Assembly: GCF_000430545.1 (NCBI RefSeq)
Contig: NZ_AUMF01000020.1
Span: 1 to 64,000 of the forward strand
DNA: 64,000 nucleotides
Direction: 5' to 3'
Source of the DNA: Tenacibaculum ovolyticum DSM 18103
Lineage (GTDB): Bacteria > Bacteroidota > Bacteroidia > Flavobacteriales > Flavobacteriaceae
The position numbers and the translations under genes are program-made. Shown one piece after another: positions 43,127-51,968 of the stretch (the first letter of the stretch is position 1; each line of letters begins with the position of its first letter). Under the pieces are notes generated by a model. The model ran no database searches, was not told where the DNA came from, and was given only the letters and a program-made list of their open reading frames with translations.

Positions 43127-44209
43127 TTATCCTTTGTAAAAAGGTAATTTAACAACCTTTGCAGGTATTTGTTTTTTACGTACTTGAATAAAAATTTCAG
43201 AATCTACTTTAGAGTTTTCTTTGGTAACATATCCTAAACCAATTCCTTTTCCTAAAGAAGGACTCATTGTTCCAGAAGTAACACGACCAATTACAGTTCC
43301 TTCAGCATCAACTATCTCATAATCATGACGAGGTATACCGCGTTCTGTTAACTCGAAAGCTACTAATTTTTTAGCAACACCTGCTTCTTTTTGAGCTTTT
43401 AAAGCTTCAGCATTTACAAAGTCTTTAGTAAACTTAGTAATCCAACCTAAACCAGCTTCTAAAGGAGAAGTAGTATCATCAATATCATTACCATATAAAC
43501 AGTATCCCATTTCTAAACGTAATGTATCACGAGCAGCTAAACCGATAGGTTTAATTCCCCAATCAGCACCTGCTTCAAAAACTTTTTTCCAAAGTTGTTC
43601 AACATCTTTATTTTTTACATATATTTCAAATCCACCAGACCCAGTATAACCAGTAGCAGAAACAACTACATTAGGTATTCCTGCAAAATCAGTAATTTCA
43701 AATGTATAAAACTTAATAGTAGATAAGTTTACAGAAGTTAACGACTGCATTGCTTCAACAGCTTTTGGTCCTTGAATAGCTAATAAAGACCAATCGTCAG
43801 AACGATCTTCCATTTCTACTTTTAAATCATTGTGCTTAGAAATCCAATTCCAATCTTTTTCTATATTAGAAGCATTTACAACTAACATGTACTCATTTTC
43901 GGCAATCATGTAAATAATTAAATCATCTACAATTCCACCATCAGCATTTGGCATACAACTATATTGTGCCTTTCCTGGTGTTAATTTTGAAGCATCGTTA
44001 GTAGCAATTTTTTGAATTAAAGCCAAAGCGTTTTCTCCTTTTAAGAAAAATTCACCCATATGACTTACATCAAAAACACCAACTCCTTTTCTAACCGTTT
44101 CGTGTTCTATATTTATACCTTCGTATTGTACAGGCATGTTATAACCAGCAAAAGGAACTAATTTAGCTCCTAAAGCTTCGTGAATATGTGTTAATGCAGT
44201 ATTTTTCAT
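43127..44209 (-). CDS. gcvT: Glycine cleavage system T protein (aminomethyltransferase)
   Basis: This is a 360-residue cytoplasmic enzyme. It takes the aminomethyl group from lipoyl-GcvH and passes the methylene group to tetrahydrofolate, releasing ammonia. Family motifs are [36 protein letters not shown] and the folate-site region [20 protein letters not shown], then [13 protein letters not shown]. The start [20 protein letters not shown] is standard. gcvH and gcvP are not adjacent, as is usual in Flavobacteria. Confidence 0.96.
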   Translation of the reverse strand: MKNTALTHIHEALGAKLVPFAGYNMPVQYEGINIEHETVRKGVGVFDVSHMGEFFLKGENALALIQKIATNDASKLTPGKAQYSCMPNADGGIVDDLIIYMIAENEYMLVVNASNIEKDWNWISKHNDLKVEMEDRSDDWSLLAIQGPKAVEAMQSLTSVNLSTIKFYTFEITDFAGIPNVVVSATGYTGSGGFEIYVKNKDVEQLWKKVFEAGADWGIKPIGLAARDTLRLEMGYCLYGNDIDDTTSPLEAGLGWITKFTKDFVNAEALKAQKEAGVAKKLVAFELTERGIPRHDYEIVDAEGTVIGRVTSGTMSPSLGKGIGLGYVTKENSKVDSEIFIQVRKKQIPAKVVKLPFYKG

Positions 44210-44372
44210 TTTAAAATTGTTTGTTAAAAAGTATTGCTAAAATATTGAAAAAAAGACAAACAATTAGCTTGAATATGTTTAATATTTTAATAGATTATTA
44301 CCTAATGTTATGTTAATGTTTTCTTGTTATACTTTAAGAATATTACATTTGAGTATCTGTAAAAACAATGAA

Positions 44373-45995
44373 ATGTTAAAAAAAACACTACTATTTTGCT
44401 TATTAGGAATATTAAATACAGTTATAGCACAAACTCCAACTGATTATTTATCAGCAGATTTTCATAAAAACAGAAGGGATATTTTACGATCTAAAATGCC
44501 TGAAAATTCAGTAGCGGTACTTTTTGCGAATCCTATAAGAAATAGAGCAAACGATGTAGACTATATTTTTCATCAAGATCCTAGTTTTTATTATTTAACA
44601 GGTTATCGTGAACCGAATGCAGTTTTAGTATTATTTTCAGACAATCAAAAAGATAGTTTAGGTACTTCATATAATGAAGTTTTATATGTTCAAAAAAATG
44701 ATCCAAGAGCAGAAATGTGGAATGGAAAACGTTTAGGTATTGAGGGAGCAAAAACTGAGCTAGGTTTTAAAGTTGCTAAAAATGCGGAAGATTTTATTTC
44801 TGATAAATTAAATTTTAAAAAATTCGATAAAATTTTTATTGATAAGTTTAAAGATGATTATAGAAATTCAGAAAGAAATACAGCTGAAATTTACGATTTG
44901 GTTAAAGAATTTAAAAGTCAATCAAACTACAATCCTTCATTATTTTTATCAAAGGAAAAAAAATATGTATATGAACTTATAAAATCAACACCAATAGAAA
45001 ATACTGCAAATGTAGCTCAGGTTATTGGTAAAGCTATAACCTATTATCCGAGTTTAAAAGAGGATCAATTATTAATGGGATATAAAAATGCTACAAACGA
45101 TAATCTTAAAAAAGAAATAAAAGAAAAAGTAGCATTAAAACTTACAGAGAAATTAAATATAGATTTAACTTTTTTATCATTAAAATTAGCAGAAATGCGA
45201 GAAGTTAAAACCCAGGAAGAGTTAAAGTTGCTAACTAAAGCAATTCGTATTTCAGCAATTGGTCAAGTAGAAATGATGAAAGCAATGAAACCTGAGATGT
45301 CTGAAACAGAAATTCAAGGAATTCATGAGTTTGTATATAAAAAATACGGAGCTGAATACGAAGGGTATCCATCGATAGTAGGAGCAGGGAATAATGGCTG
45401 TATTTTACATTATATAGAAAATAATAAAACCAAAGTAAATGATGAAATGGTGTTAATGGATTTAGGAGCTGAATACAGAGGGTATACCGCTGATGTTACA
45501 CGTACAATTCCTGCAAATGGTAAATTTTCGCTTGAGCAAAAAGCAATTTATGAAATTGTGTTAAAAGCGCAAGATGAAGGTATAAAAGTATGTACTACAG
45601 ATAATATGTTTTGGGCACCAGGGCAAGCTACCATAAAAGTAATTAACCAAGGTTTGTTAGATTTAGGTATTATAAAAACGTTAGATGAAAAACATAGCTA
45701 TTTTCCTCATGGTACTTCACATCATATTGGATTAGATGTGCATGATCCGGGAACGTATGGTAAATTTCAAAAAAATATGGTTATTACAGTAGAGCCAGGT
45801 ATTTATATTCCTAAAGGAAGTAATTGCGATAAAAAATGGTGGGGAATTGCAGTTCGTATTGAAGATGATATTTTAATTACAGATGGGGTTCCATTAAATT
45901 TATCAAACGAAGCACCAAGAACAGTGAAAGCTATTGAGAAAATGATGGCTAAGAAAAGTGTATTAGACGATTTTATATTACCTAATTTAGATTAA
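44373..45995 (+). CDS. M24-family Xaa-Pro aminopeptidase, exported
   Basis: This is a 540-residue metallopeptidase, started at the ATG at 44373, where a signal peptide begins (MLKKTLLFCLLGILNTVIAQ). The AMP_N domain covers about 25-200 (FHQDPSFYYLTGYREPNAVL). The pita-bread catalytic domain has both metal Asp in MDLGAEYRGYTADVTRT, His in FPHGTSHHIGLDVHDPG, Glu in VTVEPGIYIP and Glu in VRIEDDILIT, so it is complete. It removes N-terminal residues before proline. The stop overlaps the next start as TAATG, which couples it to a thioredoxin-like protein. Confidence 0.93.
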   Translation: MLKKTLLFCLLGILNTVIAQTPTDYLSADFHKNRRDILRSKMPENSVAVLFANPIRNRANDVDYIFHQDPSFYYLTGYREPNAVLVLFSDNQKDSLGTSYNEVLYVQKNDPRAEMWNGKRLGIEGAKTELGFKVAKNAEDFISDKLNFKKFDKIFIDKFKDDYRNSERNTAEIYDLVKEFKSQSNYNPSLFLSKEKKYVYELIKSTPIENTANVAQVIGKAITYYPSLKEDQLLMGYKNATNDNLKKEIKEKVALKLTEKLNIDLTFLSLKLAEMREVKTQEELKLLTKAIRISAIGQVEMMKAMKPEMSETEIQGIHEFVYKKYGAEYEGYPSIVGAGNNGCILHYIENNKTKVNDEMVLMDLGAEYRGYTADVTRTIPANGKFSLEQKAIYEIVLKAQDEGIKVCTTDNMFWAPGQATIKVINQGLLDLGIIKTLDEKHSYFPHGTSHHIGLDVHDPGTYGKFQKNMVITVEPGIYIPKGSNCDKKWWGIAVRIEDDILITDGVPLNLSNEAPRTVKAIEKMMAKKSVLDDFILPNLD

Positions 45996-46540
45996 TGAAA
46001 TTTACCAGAAAAACGATCTCAAATATTGTATTTGTAGTTATTATAGGTTTGTTAATATACCCGCCTACTAAAGTTTATTTTATTCGATTAATCTCTTTTT
46101 CACCAAGTACAATTAAGGTTGAAGAAAGAGAAGAGTTAAAGAGATATGATTGGAATTTACAAGGTTTAAATACTGAGAGTATTGATTTTAATAAAACAAA
46201 AGGGAAAGTAGTATTTGTTAATTTTTGGGCAACATGGTGTCCACCTTGTAGGGCAGAAATGCCAAGTATTCAAGATTTATATGATGATTATAAAGATCGT
46301 GTAACGTTTATTTTTGTAAGTAACGAAAATTGGAAAACGATTGATGATTTTTATAAAAAGAACAGTTATGATTTACCTACTTATAATACAACAAGCAACA
46401 TACCAACGCAATTAAAAACTAAATCGATACCTGCTACTTTTATTTTAGATAAGAAAAGTGCTATTGTTATGCAGAAAAAAGGGGCTGCCGATTGGAATAG
46501 TAAGAAAGTTAGAACATTATTAGATGAATTAATCAAGTAG
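45995..46540 (+). CDS. TlpA-family membrane-anchored thioredoxin
   Basis: This is a 181-residue protein with an N-terminal membrane anchor (IVFVVIIGLLIYPPTKVYF) and a periplasmic thioredoxin fold. The active site is FWATWCPPCRAEMPS (CPPC at about 86-89), and the cis-Pro loop is in KSIPATFILD. It reduces or exchanges disulfides outside the cytoplasm. The gene starts within the stop of the aminopeptidase gene (TAATG). Whether it acts on that peptidase is unknown. Confidence 0.92.
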   Translation: MKFTRKTISNIVFVVIIGLLIYPPTKVYFIRLISFSPSTIKVEEREELKRYDWNLQGLNTESIDFNKTKGKVVFVNFWATWCPPCRAEMPSIQDLYDDYKDRVTFIFVSNENWKTIDDFYKKNSYDLPTYNTTSNIPTQLKTKSIPATFILDKKSAIVMQKKGAADWNSKKVRTLLDELIK

Positions 46541-46570
46541 AAGCTTTATTTTTGCTGTTTTAAATAAAAT

Positions 46571-46789
46571 ATGAGCCAAGAACAACCAAATAACCCACTT
46601 CACGGAATAAAGTTAGCCACCATGTTAGAAGAATTATACTTAGAGTATGGTTGGGAAGAATTAGGTGAAATTTTAAAGATTAATGCTTTTAAAAATAACC
46701 CTACCTATAAATCAGGTTTAAAGTTTTTAAGAACAACACCTTGGGCTAGAACTAAAGTTGAAAATTTGTATTTAAAAATGATAAGCTAA
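46571..46789 (+). CDS. VF530 family small protein (DUF2132)
   Basis: This is a 72-residue protein matching the VF530 family: [40 protein letters not shown] and [12 protein letters not shown] are the conserved blocks. The fold is a small alpha-helical bundle, and DNA binding has been proposed for the family. It lies 30 bases after the TlpA-like gene and probably ends the same operon, since hairpins and a terminator follow. Confidence 0.92.
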   Translation: MSQEQPNNPLHGIKLATMLEELYLEYGWEELGEILKINAFKNNPTYKSGLKFLRTTPWARTKVENLYLKMIS

Positions 46790-46823
46790 TTTTTAGCTTA
46801 AAACGGAATTAACCCATTCTTGC

Positions 46824-46850
46824 GGGACTTTATAATAAAAAGTCCTTTTT
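46824..46850 (+). terminator. Rho-independent terminator
   Basis: The stem gggacttt / aaaagtcc is followed by tttttat. A smaller hairpin, taagcta / tagctta, overlaps the VF530 stop just upstream. Confidence 0.7.
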
Positions 46851-46867
46851 ATGAGTTCTTTTGTTGA

Positions 46868-47797
46868 TTATATTAAAGTAGTTTTAAATTTCTCTTTATA
46901 TAATTTTTCTTGCCTTTTGCAAACTGTATGTATAGTCTTTCCTTTGTATAAATATTTATAAAGTTTTTCACTGTCTTTAGTTGCGTATCTTATTACATAA
47001 GATGGTTTTTTGGATTGTTTATTTTCATAAATATTTCTTTTTTTTAAGCCAACTTCATGTAGTTTTTTTTCAATTGATTTTAAAAACTGTAATGACCCAA
47101 TTGTAATTTGAGATAAAAGAGTGTTTTTGTCTAAGGATACTGAACCGCTACCTGTAAAGCAACCTCTTATAAAATGATTATTTAAGTTTTTAGGAATTTT
47201 TGGGTATTTAATTTCTTGGTTTTTGTCAGCAACCATACCTAATTCTAATAGAGATTTGATTATTTCTTGATTTCCAATATGTAACCAATAAATTTCTCCT
47301 TGAATTTTACCACTATAATTTTTTTGACTTCTGTGTTGAATCTTTGCTTTGGATTGTAATATTTTTAAAACGTTTTCTAATTGGTACTTATACTTACTAT
47401 ATATGTGTAAGAAGTAAGTATTATTAGTCTTATTTAAAGCCAAATAACCATCAGTAAATATATAACCTAGCAAGTACGAACTATCAGGTGTTAAATTCTT
47501 GAAAATGGTTTCATTAATATCTTTCTTTCTTGAATTTGTAGGTGATTTTACAGGAATTAGATATAAATCAAAATACTTTCTAACTTGAAAAGGTTTTAAA
47601 TTATTTTCTTTTGCTATTTGATTAATAGACTTTTCTTCTATGATATAATTTTCAATTAGCTTATTTGAAGTGATTTTTAAATCAATTCCTTTAAGCTCTA
47701 ATCCTTTTTCTAATCTATTACTAAAACATTTTTGGCATAGTTTATTAGGATAAATATTAAATTCATTTAAATTACATTTTAAACATTTCTTTTTCAT
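46868..47797 (-). CDS. Free-standing LAGLIDADG homing-endonuclease-like protein
   Basis: This is a 309-residue protein. I use the ATG at 47797 (MKKKCLKCNLNEFN) over the TTG at 47809. Domains in order are a Cys4 zinc ribbon (CLKC, then CQKC 14 residues later), a helix-turn-helix-like segment (EKSINQIAKENNLKPFQVRK, about 55-75), and two LAGLIDADG repeats. The first motif SYLLGYIFTDGYLAL keeps its acidic residue. The second, FIRGCFTGSGSVSLD, has GSGS where DGDGS is usual, so one catalytic acid may be lost. It is not inside an intein or intron. It follows the MEST-like hydrolase gene by 22 bases. Confidence 0.82.
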   Translation of the reverse strand: MKKKCLKCNLNEFNIYPNKLCQKCFSNRLEKGLELKGIDLKITSNKLIENYIIEEKSINQIAKENNLKPFQVRKYFDLYLIPVKSPTNSRKKDINETIFKNLTPDSSYLLGYIFTDGYLALNKTNNTYFLHIYSKYKYQLENVLKILQSKAKIQHRSQKNYSGKIQGEIYWLHIGNQEIIKSLLELGMVADKNQEIKYPKIPKNLNNHFIRGCFTGSGSVSLDKNTLLSQITIGSLQFLKSIEKKLHEVGLKKRNIYENKQSKKPSYVIRYATKDSEKLYKYLYKGKTIHTVCKRQEKLYKEKFKTTLI

Positions 47798-47819
47798 CTT
47801 TTTTAACAAAAGTATAAAA

Positions 47820-48671
47820 TTATTTTAAAACTAAATCACTCCATTCTTTCGGCTTTTCTAACATAGGGAAGTGTCCTGTGTTTTCTAACCAATGCAATTC
47901 GTTATTCGGTATTTCTTTGTGTAATTGTTCGGCGATGGCTTTTACAGCAATAGGGTCGTGAGTAGCCCAAATAATGTTAGTTTCAATTTTAGTTTGTGTT
48001 AAAGCACCAATCCAACGATACCAAAAGAAGTAACGTTCGTTTATATAATTACTTAATAAATGAATAACATTTCTTCCGTTGTTGTAATTAATTTGAAACC
48101 ACATTTCATTAAGTTCTTCTTGTGATATTTTTGATGCATCAAAATAAATATTTCGGATATTTCTATTGAAAATTGCTTGATTTGCCAATTTAGCAACCCA
48201 TTTTCCTGTAATTTTATTCTTTAATAATTTTTGGATGGTTCTTAATTTAGCCAATTCAATATGCATACTTCCGTTGCTAAGAATCAGTTTTTTTATATTA
48301 ATATTTAATTGTTTCTGATTATGTCTTGCAATAATTTCAGTAGCAACACTTGTACCATAATCGTGTGCTAATAATGTTATGTTTTGTAGCGCTAATTTTT
48401 TCCATAAAAGTAAAGCCATATCGGCTTGTTCAATTAAAGAATAAGAATAGTTTAAAGGCTTGTTTGAAAAACCAAAACCTAAATGATCGTGAATAATTAC
48501 TCGGTATTGTTTGGTTAAATAGGGAAGGGATTTATAATAGTCAAATGAAGAAGTAGGATATCCGTGTAAAATAACCAAAGTGTTTTCAGAATTTCCTTCA
48601 TCAATAACAAAAAGAGTATGCTTATTAATTTTAATAAATTTTCCTTTCGTTTTCCACTCTAATGAAGTCAT
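47820..48671 (-). CDS. Alpha/beta hydrolase, MEST-like
   Basis: This is a 283-residue hydrolase with the oxyanion region VILHGYPTSSFDYYKSLPYL and DHLGFGFSNKP. The nucleophile elbow is LLAHDYGTSVATE, where the central residue is Asp instead of Ser, as in epoxide hydrolases and haloalkane dehalogenases. The whole pattern, including LILSNGSMHIE, SNYINERYFFWYRWIGALTQ and the last His in ENTGHFPMLEKP, closely parallels the vertebrate MEST protein family. The substrate is unknown. It has no signal peptide. It is divergent from the lipoprotein gene at 48729. Confidence 0.88.
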   Translation of the reverse strand: MTSLEWKTKGKFIKINKHTLFVIDEGNSENTLVILHGYPTSSFDYYKSLPYLTKQYRVIIHDHLGFGFSNKPLNYSYSLIEQADMALLLWKKLALQNITLLAHDYGTSVATEIIARHNQKQLNINIKKLILSNGSMHIELAKLRTIQKLLKNKITGKWVAKLANQAIFNRNIRNIYFDASKISQEELNEMWFQINYNNGRNVIHLLSNYINERYFFWYRWIGALTQTKIETNIIWATHDPIAVKAIAEQLHKEIPNNELHWLENTGHFPMLEKPKEWSDLVLK

Positions 48672-48728
48672 AAATACCTTGATTTTTCTATTTACAATGT
48701 AGTGAATTTTATGTAGTTTTGATATTAG

Positions 48729-49415
48729 ATGAAAAAGCTTATCACATATATAATACCTATCTTATTATTACTGATAGTTTCTTGTGTTGAAACTCCAAAA
48801 GAAAGAGTTTTAACAATGAAAGACGTCTTTCCTACTCAAAAAAGCACGGATTCTATATTAATCATATCATTAGATTCAATTAAACATTTTTCAGAATTAG
48901 AAAACATAGTTTGTGATAAAGAAAGTGAGAGTAAAGAGTTTTATTTTAGGAATAATAATTATGATTTAAAGCTTTATGTAAGAGAATACACAAAGTGTAG
49001 TAGTTTTGGATGTGTATTAATTAAAGAAAAGAACACTTTATATGTTAATTATAAATCTGATAGTGTTTCTATGGGGCTATTATATAATGAAAAATTCACT
49101 GTTAAAAAATATGAAAAACTATTGTCAAAACAATTTATGAATAGAGGTGAGAAACCTAATTTATCTGATTTACCTCATAAAGTAATTACTTTTTTAACAT
49201 TGGTTAGTTCTGCAAATGATTTTGAAGAAGAAGAAATTAAATTAAAATCTAAATTAGATACTGTTTCAGTAGCGTATTTCAATTTTATAGAAAGTTTTAA
49301 AAGAACGAAGAAAATAGATTCATTAAAAAAAGTTTATCCTTTGAATTTATCTATATATATTCCAATTCCACCACCACCTTCATCTCCACCACCAATTCCT
49401 ATAGATATATATTAA
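48729..49415 (+). CDS. Lipoprotein with proline-rich C-terminus
   Basis: This is a 228-residue lipoprotein of unknown function (MKKLITYIIPILLLLIVSC, Cys19). The mature part is mixed helix and strand with four further Cys. It contains VCDKESESKEF and KCSSFGCVLIK, so disulfides are possible. The C-terminus is strikingly proline-rich (IPIPPPPSSPPPIPIDIY), likely an extended tail. The stop overlaps the priA start as TAATG, although no functional link with priA is apparent. Confidence 0.7.
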   Translation: MKKLITYIIPILLLLIVSCVETPKERVLTMKDVFPTQKSTDSILIISLDSIKHFSELENIVCDKESESKEFYFRNNNYDLKLYVREYTKCSSFGCVLIKEKNTLYVNYKSDSVSMGLLYNEKFTVKKYEKLLSKQFMNRGEKPNLSDLPHKVITFLTLVSSANDFEEEEIKLKSKLDTVSVAYFNFIESFKRTKKIDSLKKVYPLNLSIYIPIPPPPSSPPPIPIDIY

Positions 49416-51859
49416 TGACATATTTCATCGACGTAATATTACCCATTCCACTGCAAAAAACGTTTACATATGCTGTAAATGAAGCTGAATATTCATTCCT
49501 CAAAAAAGGAATGCGTGTTGCTGTTTCTTTCGGTAAAAGTAAAATTTATACTGCGTTGGTGTTTAATATTCATCAAAATGCTCCGGAATTATACAAAGCG
49601 AAGGATATTCATCAAATTTTAGATGATAATCCTATTGTAACTGAACGTCAATTAAAACATTGGCAATGGATTTCTAGTTACTATATGTGTTCTTTAGGTG
49701 ATGTATATAGAGCAGCATTACCATCGGCTTTTTTGTTAGAAAGTGAAACGATTATTTATAAGAATGAGAGCTTTACAGACGAAACTACTTTAACAGATGA
49801 AGAGTTTTTAATATTTGAGGCTTTACAACACCATTCTCAATTAACAATTCACCAAGTAGCAGATATTTTAGGAAAGAAAACAGTTTTGCCTATTATTGAT
49901 GGTTTAATAAGCAAAGAAGCTGCCTTTATTAAAGAAGAAATTTACGAGACCTATAAACCAAAATTAGTAAAGTATGTTCGTTTAAATGAAAAATACACGG
50001 CTAATGAAGCGCTTCAAGAGTTATTAGAAGTACTTTCTAGAGCAAAAAAACAACGTGAAGCTGTGTTGGTGTATTTTCAATTATCGGTAGCTAAAAAGCC
50101 TATAAAAGCAAAAGAACTAGAAGAAAAATCAGGGGCATCTTCTGCAGTAATAAAAGCATTAGTAGAAAAGGATATTTTTGAGTTTTATGAAATACAAACA
50201 GATAGAATTAATTTTAAAGGAGATACAAATCAAATAAAAGAATTAAATGAGTTTCAACAACAATCTTTTAAAGAAATTAAAACCTCTTTTGAAACTCAAA
50301 ATGTAACCTTACTTCACGGAGTTACGGGATCTGGTAAAACAGAAATCTATGTAAAATTAATTAAAGAGGTTATTGCTGAAGGAAAGCAAGTGCTATTTTT
50401 ATTACCAGAGATTGCCTTAACCACACAAATAATTGCTCGTTTACAGCGTTATTTTGGAAATTTCATATCAGTATTTCATTCAAAGTATTCAATGAATGAA
50501 CGGGTTGAAGTATGGAATAACGTACTAGAAAACAAACCAAAAGCTCAAATTATTTTAGGTGCACGTTCATCAGGTTTTTTACCGTTTTCTAACTTAGGTT
50601 TAATTGTAATTGATGAAGAGCATGAAACTTCCTATAAACAGTTTGAACCATCACCAAGATATAATGCGCGTGACGCAGCAGTTGTTTTAGGACATTTACA
50701 CAAAGCAAAAGTATTATTAGGTTCAGCAACTCCATCGTTAGAAAGTTATTTTAATGCAAAACAAAACAAATATGGTTTTGTTGAATTAACAAGGCGTTTT
50801 GGTAGTATTCAATTACCTAAAATTGAATTAATTGATGTAAAAGAAAAACATCGAAAAAAGGAGATGAAAGGGCTTTTTTCTGATCGTTTATTATTAATGA
50901 TAAATGAGGCATTAGAAGAAAAAGAACAAGTAATTCTATTTCAAAACCGTCGTGGTTTTTCACCAGTTGTTGAATGTACAACTTGTGGTGTTTCTCCACA
51001 GTGCCCCAATTGTGATGTAAGTTTAACTTTTCATAAGTTTAGACGAGAATTAAAATGTCATTATTGTCATTACCAACGCTCAATGCCTAATAATTGTGGT
51101 GCTTGCGGTAGCGCATCACTAGATACAAAAGGTTTTGGTACCGAACAGATAGAGTTAGAGTTAAAAGAACTTTTTCCGAAGCATAACATCGGACGAATGG
51201 ATTTAGATACGACTCGTGGTAAATATGGTTATCAAAAAATAATTGGTGCTTTTGAAGCACAGGAAATTGATATTTTGGTAGGTACACAAATGTTGTCTAA
51301 AGGTTTAGATTTTGAAAATGTATCATTAGTTGGTGTTTTAAATGCTGATTCTATGCTAAATTTTCCAGATTTTAGAGCTCATGAACGAGCTTATCAATTA
51401 ATGGTACAAGTATCGGGTAGGGCGGGACGTACCAAAAAACAAGGAAAAGTAGCGATACAAACATTTAATCCGTATCATCAAATTTTACAACAAGTTTCTA
51501 CAACTAATTATACAGAAATGTATAAAGAGCAGTTACAAGAACGTTGGCAATTTCATTATCCGCCATACTATAAGGTTATTAAAATTACGCTAAAGCATAA
51601 AGATTATGCTAGAGTTGATAGCGGTATAAATTGGTTAACAAAATCATTGCAAAATGTATTTAAAGACAATGTTTTAGGTCCAAGTGCGCCTGCTGTTTCT
51701 CGTGTTCGAAATTTATATATTAAAAATTTGGTGATTAAAATTCCGCCAAAACAATCATTAGGGAAAACAAAAGAGCAAATCGTAAAGATTAAAAACACTT
51801 TTGAAGCAGTAAAAGATTTTAGACCCATCCGTTTTATTATTGATGTAGATGCTTATTAA
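49415..51859 (+). CDS. priA: Primosomal replication restart helicase PriA
   Basis: This is an 814-residue DNA helicase that reloads the replisome at stalled forks. The 3'-end-binding N-terminal domain starts YFIDVILPIPLQKTFTYAV. Helicase motif I is LHGVTGSGKTEIYV (about 303-316), motif II is VIDEEHE (about 398) and motif III is LLGSATPS. The zinc-binding insertion with eight Cys spans about 520-565 (CTTCG, CPNC, CHYCHY, CGACG), followed by motif VI QVSGRAGRTKKQG. All essential parts are present. The gene start overlaps the lipoprotein stop (TAATG) and a terminator follows. Confidence 0.97.
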   Translation: MTYFIDVILPIPLQKTFTYAVNEAEYSFLKKGMRVAVSFGKSKIYTALVFNIHQNAPELYKAKDIHQILDDNPIVTERQLKHWQWISSYYMCSLGDVYRAALPSAFLLESETIIYKNESFTDETTLTDEEFLIFEALQHHSQLTIHQVADILGKKTVLPIIDGLISKEAAFIKEEIYETYKPKLVKYVRLNEKYTANEALQELLEVLSRAKKQREAVLVYFQLSVAKKPIKAKELEEKSGASSAVIKALVEKDIFEFYEIQTDRINFKGDTNQIKELNEFQQQSFKEIKTSFETQNVTLLHGVTGSGKTEIYVKLIKEVIAEGKQVLFLLPEIALTTQIIARLQRYFGNFISVFHSKYSMNERVEVWNNVLENKPKAQIILGARSSGFLPFSNLGLIVIDEEHETSYKQFEPSPRYNARDAAVVLGHLHKAKVLLGSATPSLESYFNAKQNKYGFVELTRRFGSIQLPKIELIDVKEKHRKKEMKGLFSDRLLLMINEALEEKEQVILFQNRRGFSPVVECTTCGVSPQCPNCDVSLTFHKFRRELKCHYCHYQRSMPNNCGACGSASLDTKGFGTEQIELELKELFPKHNIGRMDLDTTRGKYGYQKIIGAFEAQEIDILVGTQMLSKGLDFENVSLVGVLNADSMLNFPDFRAHERAYQLMVQVSGRAGRTKKQGKVAIQTFNPYHQILQQVSTTNYTEMYKEQLQERWQFHYPPYYKVIKITLKHKDYARVDSGINWLTKSLQNVFKDNVLGPSAPAVSRVRNLYIKNLVIKIPPKQSLGKTKEQIVKIKNTFEAVKDFRPIRFIIDVDAY

Positions 51860-51883
51860 AAACGAATTTTAATTAAAATGTCA

Positions 51884-51917
51884 AATAAAAAAGCCCTTAT
51901 TAGGGCTTTTTTATTTT
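51884..51917. terminator. Bidirectional terminator after priA
   Basis: The stem aaaaaagccctt / tagggctttttt (short loop) is flanked by A and T runs. It lies between convergent priA and hutI. Confidence 0.85.
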
Positions 51918-51968
51918 TAGGTTTTTATTTAAGAAATAAACCTAAAGTTATTTTCTACTTTTAGAGTT

